Source: Desulfarculaceae bacterium (lineage in GTDB: Bacteria > Desulfobacterota > Desulfarculia > Desulfarculales > Desulfarculaceae). Taken from it: a stretch of DNA of 64,000 nucleotides. The stretch spans positions 1 through 64,000 of the forward strand of contig JAIPDO010000012.1 of the NCBI GenBank assembly GCA_021737645.1, in the 5' to 3' direction. Both the position numbers and the translations under genes were made by a program. The notes under the pieces were generated by a model. It had not been told where the DNA came from, ran no database searches, and saw nothing but the letters and a program-made list of their open reading frames with translations. Positions 43,004-50,892 of the stretch are shown here, piece after piece (within the stretch, counting starts at the first letter, position 1; the number at the start of each line of letters is the position of its first letter).

Positions 43004-43810
43004 CTATTGGGGCAGCTTTTTGATCCAGCCGGACTGCTTGAACCAGCGCTTTTTCAGCTCGACCATACCGCCGCCGCCTTCCAGGGTACCCAGGAAGTTG
43101 TCCACCATGTTTTGCAGCAAGGGGTCGTTGGCCGGCACGGCCACGCCCAGGGGCTCGAAGGTGAAGGGCTTCTGCAGGGCGGCCAGGTTGTCGGCCTTGT
43201 AGCGGAAGCTGGCCAGCACGCAGAAGGGGAAGTCGGTTATCATGGCCTGGGCCTTGCCGTCCAGCACTGCCTGGAGGGCGGCGTCCATGTCCTTGGCCAC
43301 CAGCAACTTGGCCTTGGGCAAGACTTGCTTGGTGGTGATCTCGCCGGTGGTGCCCTTGGCCACGGCGATGGTGTATTCGGAGTGGTTGAAGTCCGTGAGG
43401 TCGCGGATCTTCTGCATCATCTCGCCCTTCATCAGGGCTCCCTGGCCGGTGATGAAGTAGGGCCCCGCGAAAAACACCTTGGCGTTGCGCACCGGGGTCA
43501 TGGTTATACCCGAAATCGCCACGTCAACCTTGCCCGCGTTCAGGGCGTCCAGCAGTTTGGGGAAGGGGATGACCTCGATCTTCAGCTTCACGTTGATGGC
43601 CTTGGCCATAATCGTGGCCAGGTCGATGTCCAGGCCCATGATGGTGCCGTCGGCGGCCTTGAAGTTGAAGGGGGGGTAGTCGGCGGCGGTGCCCACTACC
43701 AACTCACCTTTTTTCAGTATCCTGTCCAACACCGGGCCGGCCAGGGCGGCCGAGGCCAGGGCCAGGGTCATGAAAGCCACTAAGGCAATAACGATTCCTC
43801 TTTTACGCAT
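43004..43810 (-). CDS. Amino-acid-type periplasmic binding protein (SBP_bac_3), copy A
   Basis: 268 residues with a signal peptide ending SAALAG, then an SBP_bac_3 domain: RILKKGELVVGTAADYPPFNFK, MGLDIDLATIMAKAI, LNAGKVDVAISGITMTPVRNAKVFF, VPANDPLLQNMVDNFL. It would bind an amino acid or organic anion in the periplasm. No ABC permease or ATPase gene is adjacent. It is similar along its length to the neighbouring copy B and likely arose from the same duplication. AAGGAGAGC lies 4 bases before the ATG. Confidence 0.9.
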   Translation of the reverse strand: MRKRGIVIALVAFMTLALASAALAGPVLDRILKKGELVVGTAADYPPFNFKAADGTIMGLDIDLATIMAKAINVKLKIEVIPFPKLLDALNAGKVDVAISGITMTPVRNAKVFFAGPYFITGQGALMKGEMMQKIRDLTDFNHSEYTIAVAKGTTGEITTKQVLPKAKLLVAKDMDAALQAVLDGKAQAMITDFPFCVLASFRYKADNLAALQKPFTFEPLGVAVPANDPLLQNMVDNFLGTLEGGGGMVELKKRWFKQSGWIKKLPQ

Positions 43811-43912
43811 TAAGCTCTCCTTGCAGATTATAATCGCTTTAATATCTTCCCATCATGGCCTCTGGCAGGCCCTGATGACAAGTTTAATCCGTCCGTGTCA
43901 GCCGATGGCGCG

Positions 43913-43939
43913 AAAAAAGCCGGGGCGCATGGCCCCGGC
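43913..43939 (-). terminator. Terminator between the two binding-protein genes
   Basis: GCCGGGGC-GCATG-GCCCCGGC; the minus-strand transcript ends in six U residues (AAAAAA at 43913-43918). It ends the M20 hydrolase/binding protein B operon, so copy A has its own transcript. Confidence 0.92.
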
Positions 43940-43975
43940 TTTGCTGACGATATTGCTTACTGCTTACGATACTGC

Positions 43976-44779
43976 CTACTGAGGCAGCAGGCGCATCCAG
44001 GCGGGGCTTTTGAACCAGCGGTTCTTGAGGAAGTTCAGCCTGCCGCCGCCCTCCATGTTGAACAGGAAATTGGTCACCAGGTTGTCCCACTGGGGATCAT
44101 CGGGGGGCAGGGCGATGCCCAGGGGTTCAAAGGTGAAGGGTTTCTGCAGGGTGCCCAGCTTGGCCTCGGGGTTGCGGAACACCGCCACCGCGCAGTAGGG
44201 GTAGTCGGCCACCATGGCTTTTACCTCGCCGCTCAAGACCATCTCCAAAGCCTGGTCCATGGTGTCGGTGGTGATTATCTTGGCCCGGCGCATGATTTGG
44301 CGGGTGGCCTGCTCGCTGGTGGTTTCCTTGGCCACGGCGATGGTGAACTCCGGCTGATTCACATCGTCCAGCCCCTTGATGCCCTCGCCCACCTTGGCAG
44401 TGGCCAGCAGGGTCTGGCCGGAGACGAAGTAGGGCCCGGCGAAATAGACCTTGGCGTTGCGCCGGGGGGTTACGCTGATGCCTCCGATGGCCAGGTCCAC
44501 CTCGCCGCTGGCCGCGGCGGAGACCAGACGCTCAAAGGGCATCTGCCGGATTTTCAGGCGCACCCCCAAAGCCTGGGCCAGGGCCTTGACTATGTCCATG
44601 TCCAGGCCGATAAACTTCCCCTCCTTGGTCTTGGCGGTCAGGGGAGGGTAGGCGCCGCTGGTGGCCACCACCATTTCCTTTTGCTTGAGGATGCGATCGA
44701 TCACCGCTCCGGCCTGGGCCTGGGGCGCGGCTATAACCAGGGCTGCGAGCAGGGCCAGTGCCCAGTAAAACTTTTTCAC
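43976..44779 (-). CDS. Amino-acid-type periplasmic binding protein (SBP_bac_3), copy B
   Basis: 267 residues from a GTG at 44779 (GGGGGAGGACGAAAC upstream), with signal peptide KKFYWALALLAALVIAAPQAQAG. The domain shows RILKQKEMVVATSGAYPPLTAK, GLDMDIVKALAQALG and VDLAIGGISVTPRRNAKVYFAGPYF, closely parallel to copy A. It starts 19 bases after the M20 hydrolase stop, so the two genes form an operon: a binding protein and a cytoplasmic or periplasmic amidohydrolase that may act on the same N-acyl amino acid or peptide. Transport subunits are not in the window. Confidence 0.88.
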   Translation of the reverse strand: MKKFYWALALLAALVIAAPQAQAGAVIDRILKQKEMVVATSGAYPPLTAKTKEGKFIGLDMDIVKALAQALGVRLKIRQMPFERLVSAAASGEVDLAIGGISVTPRRNAKVYFAGPYFVSGQTLLATAKVGEGIKGLDDVNQPEFTIAVAKETTSEQATRQIMRRAKIITTDTMDQALEMVLSGEVKAMVADYPYCAVAVFRNPEAKLGTLQKPFTFEPLGIALPPDDPQWDNLVTNFLFNMEGGGRLNFLKNRWFKSPAWMRLLPQ

Positions 44780-44798
44780 GTTTCGTCCTCCCCCTAGC

Positions 44799-46028
44799 TC
44801 AGGCCTGTCCGGCATAGATAAGGGCCAACACCTTGGCATCGGCTATCATCGAAGAAACTCTGGCGAACTCGTCGGGCTGGTGCACCGACTGCTCGCAGGA
44901 ATACCACACCGCCACCGGCAGGTTCAGCCGGCGGAAAAAGGAGGCCACCGTGCCGCCGCCCACCCCGCCCACCGTGGGCTCCAGGCCGCGCGCCCGCTGG
45001 ATGGCCCGCACCAGGGCTTGCACCACCGGGGCCTTGGGGTCGGTGGCCTCGGGGGCCTGCACGCGGTTGATCACCTCCAGCTCCACCTGAGCCCCCTCCT
45101 CGGCGGCGATGGCCCCGAAGCGCTGTTCAAAGGCGCTCATTACTTGGTCCAGGTCCAGCCCCGGCAGGATGCGGCAGTCGATATAGAACACGTCGCGGCC
45201 AGGCACGGTGTTGATGTTGGACACCCCTGCCTCTTTGCGGGTGGGTTCGCAGGTGCTCACCATGGGGTCGAACAGGGGATCGGCGGCCCCGAAACCCTGG
45301 GCCAGTTCACGGGCGGCGATCATCATGCGGGCGGCGGTGTACAGGGCGTTGACCCCCTTGTGGGGGGTGGAGCCGTGCACCTGCTTGCCGCGCACCGTCA
45401 CCTTGAGCCAGAGCATGGACTTTTCGGCCACTTCGATGAAGCTGCCGTCCGGCTCGCCCACATCGGGCACCAAGATCAGATCCTGGGGCGAAAACATCTC
45501 CGGCCGCGTTTTAAGCAGATACTCCAGGCCGTATGCCGAGCCGGTCTCTTCGTCGGCCACGGCGATCAGCCCCACGTCCCCGGCCGGGGCCATGCCTTCT
45601 TCCTTAAGGGCCTTCAGGGCGAAAAAGCCCGAGACCAGGGCGGCGTGATCGTCCATCACTCCCCGGCCGTAGATGAGGTCGCCCTCCACCCGGAGCTTCC
45701 AGGGATCGCTGGACCACAGGGATCGGTCGCCCTCGGGCACCACGTCCAGATGGCCCAGCACCCACACCGTGGGGCCGTCTCCACCGGGCATAACCCCCCA
45801 AAGATTGGGACGGACGCCGTCCGGCACCCGATCGTCCGGGCAGTCTTCGTGCAGCACGGTGAGGCCCAGATCCTCCAGCCAGCGCTGCACCACCAGGGCC
45901 TTTTTCATCTCGCCCTCGCCCCCGCTGGTGGGCCCCAGTGCGGGAATGGCCACCAACTCGCGCTGGGCCTGAATCATCTGCTCGCCGTAAGTGTCTATGC
46001 GTTTGAGCAACTTCTGAACCTGATCCAT
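44799..46028 (-). CDS. M20-family metallohydrolase (ArgE/DapE/carboxypeptidase-like)
   Basis: 409 residues of the M20 zinc peptidase family. Metal and catalytic residues: His93 and Asp95 (GHLDVVPEG), bridging Asp126 (GRGVMDDHAAL), Glu160-Glu161 (ADEETGS), a later Asp in VPDVGEPDG and a C-terminal His (QSVHQPDEF). No signal peptide, so it acts in the cytoplasm. Candidates are acetylornithine deacetylase, succinyl-diaminopimelate desuccinylase or a dipeptidase; the sequence does not decide. The downstream binding protein suggests an imported amide substrate. Confidence 0.88.
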   Translation of the reverse strand: MDQVQKLLKRIDTYGEQMIQAQRELVAIPALGPTSGGEGEMKKALVVQRWLEDLGLTVLHEDCPDDRVPDGVRPNLWGVMPGGDGPTVWVLGHLDVVPEGDRSLWSSDPWKLRVEGDLIYGRGVMDDHAALVSGFFALKALKEEGMAPAGDVGLIAVADEETGSAYGLEYLLKTRPEMFSPQDLILVPDVGEPDGSFIEVAEKSMLWLKVTVRGKQVHGSTPHKGVNALYTAARMMIAARELAQGFGAADPLFDPMVSTCEPTRKEAGVSNINTVPGRDVFYIDCRILPGLDLDQVMSAFEQRFGAIAAEEGAQVELEVINRVQAPEATDPKAPVVQALVRAIQRARGLEPTVGGVGGGTVASFFRRLNLPVAVWYSCEQSVHQPDEFARVSSMIADAKVLALIYAGQA

Positions 46029-46109
46029 GTGAACTCCCTGTTGAATGCAAATTCAGCCGCCTGGGCCTGTGTGTAGGCTAGCTCGCCCGCCGCCGGGGGT
46101 CAAGGCGCG

Positions 46110-46138
46110 TTGACACTTGCAATTCAAGGGGTTAACAT
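46110..46138 (+). promoter_or_regulatory. Strong sigma70 promoter of the 1539-residue gene
   Basis: TTGACA (46110-46115), a 17-base spacer, then TAACAT (46133-46138): perfect -35 and spacing with a four-of-six -10, 72 bases before the GTG start. Confidence 0.75.
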
Positions 46139-46210
46139 TCCTGACACCTTGCTGGTCCGCCCGGGAGTTGGTGGCACTGCCACCTGAGAACCCCGGGCTA
46201 AAGGAGCGCC

Positions 46211-49200
46211 GTGCCCGACTCCGTCGCCAAGGCGGCCCTGCCCCCGGAAGTCAGAAGATTTTCGGGGCTATACCGCTTTATTGATCCAGAGCGCTTTGCC
46301 GAGCTGGGCATTGATCCGGAGGACGTGCCCCTGGGCACCTACCCCGCCGAGGATCATCCGCCCTTTTTGCCGGATCGCCTGGGGGGCAACGCCTATGGCC
46401 TGGGTCTATTTGAGCAAGCCACCCTGCCTCCGGAACAGGCGCGGCTGGTGGAGGGCCTGGATCTGGCCGACTCCGAGGCGGTGGCCGCCAACTACCGCCA
46501 ACTCAACGACATCTTCAAGCGCCTGGGGCTGCTGATCCGCTACACCCACCACGGGAGCCCATTTTTCCTCATCCCCCGGCAATACGTGGCTCATTTCCTG
46601 GTGGAGGTGCGGGCCCGGGCCGACGAGATAATCGCTTTTTTGAGCGGGCTCATGGTGCGCCGCCTGCGCGAGACCATGCGGGTGGGCCTGCTTTCGGCCG
46701 AGAGCGAGCTGCTGTTGCCCGAGCTCACCAGCCGCATGCCCCACCTGGATTTCGTGGTGCTGGAAAGCCTGGAGCAACTGGCCGCCAACCGGGCCCCCCT
46801 GGAGGCGGTGGTTTTGGTGGAGGAGCCCTGGGAGTTTTTTGCCGAACGCCTGCGCCGGGCGGGCTGGGACACTCCCCAGGACCGCCGTGGGCGCGAAGAC
46901 CTGGGATACTTCGCGGCCGGCCGGCTTTACGACCTTTTGGCCGAGGGCGGGGAACTGCTTATCCTGGCCGACCGCCCCCTGTCCAGCACCAACGAAACCA
47001 TGCAGGTGCAGTTCAAGAACCAGCTTGAGTTCAAGCGCTTCTTGATGTTCAGCCACATCTACCGCACCAGGCGGCGCTACCAGAGCGGGGCGGGCATGGC
47101 CATGGAGGTCAACCGCTTCGACTTCTACTCCTTCCTTTCCGGCCTGGGGGTGTACCACGAGACGGTGGAGGGGCTTTTGGAGGGCCGCAGCCTGGGTTAC
47201 CTGGAGCCCCAGGAGATAGACGGCTTGGCCTACCAGGGCCCGCCCCTTCCCAGGGGCAGCGACGAGCGCCTCCTCAACTCCTGGAGCCGCTGGTTCGGGG
47301 CCTTTTTCAGCCAGCAGCACCTGGGGGTGTCCCTGCCCGAGACCCAGGAGCGGGCCTGGGCCTCCCAGTACGACATCGAGGGCAACTTCCCGGACACCCT
47401 GTGCCAGTTCCACGGGGCCCGCCGCCAACCGCCGGAGGCCAGCGCGGCCATCGCCAGCCGGGTGCGGCGCAAGCGCATCGCCGGGTGCGACCGGGAGCTT
47501 CTGGCCGCCTACAAGGACTCCTTCGACTACGTGCTCCGGGTGTTGGACATTCTGGAGCAAGTGCGCCAGGGCACCTACACCGAGTTGCCCGGCCTGGAAC
47601 TCAGCCGCCTGCGCAAGCCCTTTGAGACCATCGTGCACCAGAGCCAGCTCAAGGACGTGCGCCGCCTCATGGAGCTGGCCCCCCGCCTGGCCCGCCTGGA
47701 GCAGCGTCTGAATCCCGGCAAACTGTTGGGGCCGCGCACCCCGGTGCTGGACAACCTGGAAAAGCTCTCCCTCATGGGGGTGGAGCCCGCCTCCTTGCTC
47801 CAGCTCTACCTCATGGTCCTGGGGCACAGCACCATGACCCGGGTCACCTTCGGCAAGCTGCCGGAAAGCTCCCTGGAGCCGCTGACCGACCTGAACAGTT
47901 ACCAGGACCTGGAAGAGGCGGTGGCGGTGGTGCGCCTGTACCGCCTGCTTTCGGTGGCCGAGGCCGCGGCGGCCAGCCGCGAGGGCCTTAGCCGGGGACA
48001 GGCCTGGGAAATGTTCACCCTCTACGACAAATGTATCCGGGTGCTCACCGAACCCGAGCTCACCTGGATGGATATTCTGGACGAGCAAATCAGCCAGGTG
48101 GGCGGGGTGCAGGCCAAGGCCACCCGCAAGCTTTTAAAGCTGTTCAACCTGTTCGAGCACCTGGGCGACTGGCAGCGCCTGGAGTTGGCCGGCCGGCGCG
48201 AAAAGGAGGCCCTGGCCGGTTTTGATCCGGCCAAGCTGGAGCGCATAGCCCAGGTCATTGAGCTGGTGCAGCAGGTGCGCCGCTTCGTGGAGCATTTCTA
48301 CGCCGGGGATTCCTCGGTGCGGCCCTATTTCTTCCGAGCCTTGCTCACCTGCGAACTGCACGGCAGCGGGCGGCTGCTGCCCAGCATGGGCACGGCGGCC
48401 AGCTTCACCCTGCTGTGGATCTGCGTGCATCTGAGCGAAAAGCACCTGATCAACTTCAACCCCTTGCTGGCCAACGGCGACGAGGACGAGCTGGGCGTGC
48501 GCCTGGCCAAGCTGCGCCGGGCCCTTTTGGCCTTTTCGCCCCAAGAGCTTCCTCCGGGCCAGCTGGGCCGCCTGCGCCGCAGCCTGGCCGCCGGAGGCGA
48601 GGCCTATCTGGGCGACTCGGGCATCTACCTTACCCTGGACCCGGCCACCGGGTCCCTGGTGCCTCACTTCATGGACCCCCATCAGGAGCTGGCCCGGCTG
48701 GGCCAGCTGGTGAGCCACACCCAGAGCCAGCCCCTGGCCGAGGTGCCCGCCCGCCGCCTGGAGGAGATGGACCGCTGCTGCTACGAGCTGGAGCGCTTTT
48801 TGGCCGCCCAGCCCCAGCCCCATCCCGGCGAGTTGGCGGACATGTCCGAGGGCCTGGAGGGGCTCAGGGCCCGTCTGGAGCGCTATTTGCTGGACGAGCT
48901 CCTGGTGCTGCCGCGCTTCGCCCTAAACCTGGGCCGCCTGCTTCGGCGCTGTCCCCGGCTCATGGAGCGCCTGCTGCCCCAGGGGGCGGGGCACCCCATG
49001 ACTCGCCGCCGCCTGGCCGCCGCGGGCAAACTCAGCGCCATGGACCTGCGCCGCCTGGAGGGCTTCCAGGACATGCAGCTCAGCCACGAGATGGCCCGCC
49101 AGGAGTTCGGGGCCGCGGCGGCGGGCATCGTGGGGGCCACCCCCTTGCAGTTCCAGCGCCTCACCGCCAGCCTGGCCCAGCTGTTGGACGTGCAGCCCTA

Positions 49201-50830
49201 TTTGGGGCGCTTGATGATGCTTTCGGCCCTGCTCTACGAAGAGGATGAGCCGCCTGTGCCCGAAGCCCTGGAGGCCTCGCCCATGCTGGCCCACCTGGGC
49301 CTGAGCACCAGCCAGCGCCAGGACCTGATCTTTTTGCTGGAGCACCAGGGCTTGTTCCGCCAGGTCATCTTCGGCGAGGCCTGCCTGGTGGGCCTGCAAC
49401 CCTTGCTGGAGAGCAACGATCCTCCCATGGTGGAGTTGTTGTTCCTGTTGGCCGTGGTCTGCGGCGGTGCGCGGCGCGAGGGCTACCTCACCGAGGATAT
49501 TCTGGAGCGCTATTTCTCGCTGCTGGATCTGGTGCGCCGCCTGGGCAACAAACGCATCCCCGCCCGCCAGGCCCAGGACGATCTGGTGGCCGACAACGCG
49601 CGGCGGCGTTTGGCCTTGGAGCGCTATCTGGAAGTGCAGCCCGGGGGCTCCCCGGCGGCCAGCCTGCGGCACTTGATGGAAAACACCCGCTTGCCCCAAG
49701 AGGGGCGCGAAACCTGGCTGATTCAGGGGCGGGTGCTCACCGGCATCAACCGCCTGTTGCAGCTTCGGGGCCTGGTGCTGGTGGATTCGCAAGATTTGTT
49801 CATGCTCGACAACGAGGTGCCGCTCAAATACATCTACCGCCTCAAGGCCCTGCGCTCGGTGGGGGTCACCCATTTCGAGCGCGACCTCTATGAGGGCCGC
49901 CGGGTGCTCAGGGGGCTGGAGCAGCTAAGGCCGGAGGTGCAGGAGTTTTTGTTGCAGGCGCTCAGCGACAGCGGCCAGGCGGTGCGCTTGGCCTTTTTCG
50001 CTCCGGCGGCCGAGCGCCTCACCTATCCCAACCAGATAAAGCTGTTGGTGCTGGGCCTGGCCGCCTCGGGCCTAGTCTCCCAGGAGCATGGCTGCCCGGT
50101 TACCGTGAGCTTCGCTCCCCTGGCCAGGGTCATGGACCGCAAGTTCGAGATGATCAACGAACTGGTCAGCTCCCTGGACGCCAAGGCTCTGGTGGACAAC
50201 CCCAAGGACCTCAGGCGCTTGGTGGGAGCCAAGGAGGGCTTGGCGCTGACCCTGGCCCCACAGGGCGGCAAGGTCAGCTTGGCCGCCGCCGATCCCATGC
50301 GCCTGGACCGCAAGATAGAGGCGGTGCGCCGGGCGTCGAGCCCAGGCAAGCTCAAGCGCCTGTATCACCAGGAGCTAAAGAAGCTAAGCCTCACCGCCCA
50401 ACGCAACGCCGACTACCAGCAGCGATTGGAAGAAGCCTTCCAGGCCAGCCTGGAGCGTTTGGGCGGCCAGATGCTGGAGCGGGTGGGCAGCTCCATGGCC
50501 GCGGTGGAGGACCTGGCCCGTTTGGAGGAGATGTTCAAGGCCGCCTGGGACGAGGGCCAGGAACTCCCCCTGGGCCCGGACCGCCAGGGTAGCCTGCGCG
50601 ACTTGTTCGAGATGAACGCCGAGCGCCTGCGCTCCCAGGTGCTGGCCCGCCTCACCTCCCGTTTAGATCGGGTGAACAGCTTCACCGAGTTGGACGAGCT
50701 TTGGCAGCGGGCCAAAAAACAGCTCAAGGAGCAGAGCCGCTACCTGGGCCAGTCCTTCCATCTGGAAGTGGCCAGGCGCTTTGACCGGAGAGCGCAGGAA
50801 CTACGAGGCAGGGCTAGAGCCACTCTTTAG
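46211..50830 (+). CDS. Giant protein of unknown function (1539 residues)
   Basis: 1539 residues, start GTG with AAGGAG 4 bases before it. No signal peptide or membrane helix is seen. The composition is helical, rich in Leu, Arg and Glu, with no known domain that I can name. Residues about 155-270 look like an alpha/beta (Rossmann-like) segment ending GGELLILADRPLSSTNETM. A region near 1040-1110 (HLGLSTSQRQDLIFLLEHQGLF, ELLFLLAVVCGGARREGYLTED) resembles the helical half of an HD-type domain such as that of GlnD, but without the metal-binding His-Asp pair. Residues about 1385-1539 are long charged helices, possibly coiled coil. It is monocistronic, with a strong promoter upstream. A cytoplasmic regulatory or scaffold role is a guess. 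Confidence 0.85.
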   Translation: MPDSVAKAALPPEVRRFSGLYRFIDPERFAELGIDPEDVPLGTYPAEDHPPFLPDRLGGNAYGLGLFEQATLPPEQARLVEGLDLADSEAVAANYRQLNDIFKRLGLLIRYTHHGSPFFLIPRQYVAHFLVEVRARADEIIAFLSGLMVRRLRETMRVGLLSAESELLLPELTSRMPHLDFVVLESLEQLAANRAPLEAVVLVEEPWEFFAERLRRAGWDTPQDRRGREDLGYFAAGRLYDLLAEGGELLILADRPLSSTNETMQVQFKNQLEFKRFLMFSHIYRTRRRYQSGAGMAMEVNRFDFYSFLSGLGVYHETVEGLLEGRSLGYLEPQEIDGLAYQGPPLPRGSDERLLNSWSRWFGAFFSQQHLGVSLPETQERAWASQYDIEGNFPDTLCQFHGARRQPPEASAAIASRVRRKRIAGCDRELLAAYKDSFDYVLRVLDILEQVRQGTYTELPGLELSRLRKPFETIVHQSQLKDVRRLMELAPRLARLEQRLNPGKLLGPRTPVLDNLEKLSLMGVEPASLLQLYLMVLGHSTMTRVTFGKLPESSLEPLTDLNSYQDLEEAVAVVRLYRLLSVAEAAAASREGLSRGQAWEMFTLYDKCIRVLTEPELTWMDILDEQISQVGGVQAKATRKLLKLFNLFEHLGDWQRLELAGRREKEALAGFDPAKLERIAQVIELVQQVRRFVEHFYAGDSSVRPYFFRALLTCELHGSGRLLPSMGTAASFTLLWICVHLSEKHLINFNPLLANGDEDELGVRLAKLRRALLAFSPQELPPGQLGRLRRSLAAGGEAYLGDSGIYLTLDPATGSLVPHFMDPHQELARLGQLVSHTQSQPLAEVPARRLEEMDRCCYELERFLAAQPQPHPGELADMSEGLEGLRARLERYLLDELLVLPRFALNLGRLLRRCPRLMERLLPQGAGHPMTRRRLAAAGKLSAMDLRRLEGFQDMQLSHEMARQEFGAAAAGIVGATPLQFQRLTASLAQLLDVQPYLGRLMMLSALLYEEDEPPVPEALEASPMLAHLGLSTSQRQDLIFLLEHQGLFRQVIFGEACLVGLQPLLESNDPPMVELLFLLAVVCGGARREGYLTEDILERYFSLLDLVRRLGNKRIPARQAQDDLVADNARRRLALERYLEVQPGGSPAASLRHLMENTRLPQEGRETWLIQGRVLTGINRLLQLRGLVLVDSQDLFMLDNEVPLKYIYRLKALRSVGVTHFERDLYEGRRVLRGLEQLRPEVQEFLLQALSDSGQAVRLAFFAPAAERLTYPNQIKLLVLGLAASGLVSQEHGCPVTVSFAPLARVMDRKFEMINELVSSLDAKALVDNPKDLRRLVGAKEGLALTLAPQGGKVSLAAADPMRLDRKIEAVRRASSPGKLKRLYHQELKKLSLTAQRNADYQQRLEEAFQASLERLGGQMLERVGSSMAAVEDLARLEEMFKAAWDEGQELPLGPDRQGSLRDLFEMNAERLRSQVLARLTSRLDRVNSFTELDELWQRAKKQLKEQSRYLGQSFHLEVARRFDRRAQELRGRARATL

Positions 50831-50888
50831 GCGGCTTCGCCAGACGGCGGATGCCGGCAACAAAGCCCCAGGCCGTCTGGCGCAGCCG
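50831..50888. repeat. Dispersed intergenic repeat, short copy 6
   Basis: 58 bp: GCGGCTTCGCCAGACGGC...GCCGTCTGGCGCAGCCGG, with a perfect 10-bp inner stem GCCAGACGGC / GCCGTCTGGC. The middle present in the longer copies is missing, so this looks like an internal-deletion form. It fills the gap between two convergent genes and could serve as a terminator. Confidence 0.7.
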
Positions 50889-50892
50889 GTGG

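Noticed and set aside
46406-48088. 560-codon open frame opposite the giant gene
   Set aside because: Gln/His/Leu-rich shadow; the sense strand has the promoter, ribosome site and uninterrupted 1539-codon frame.
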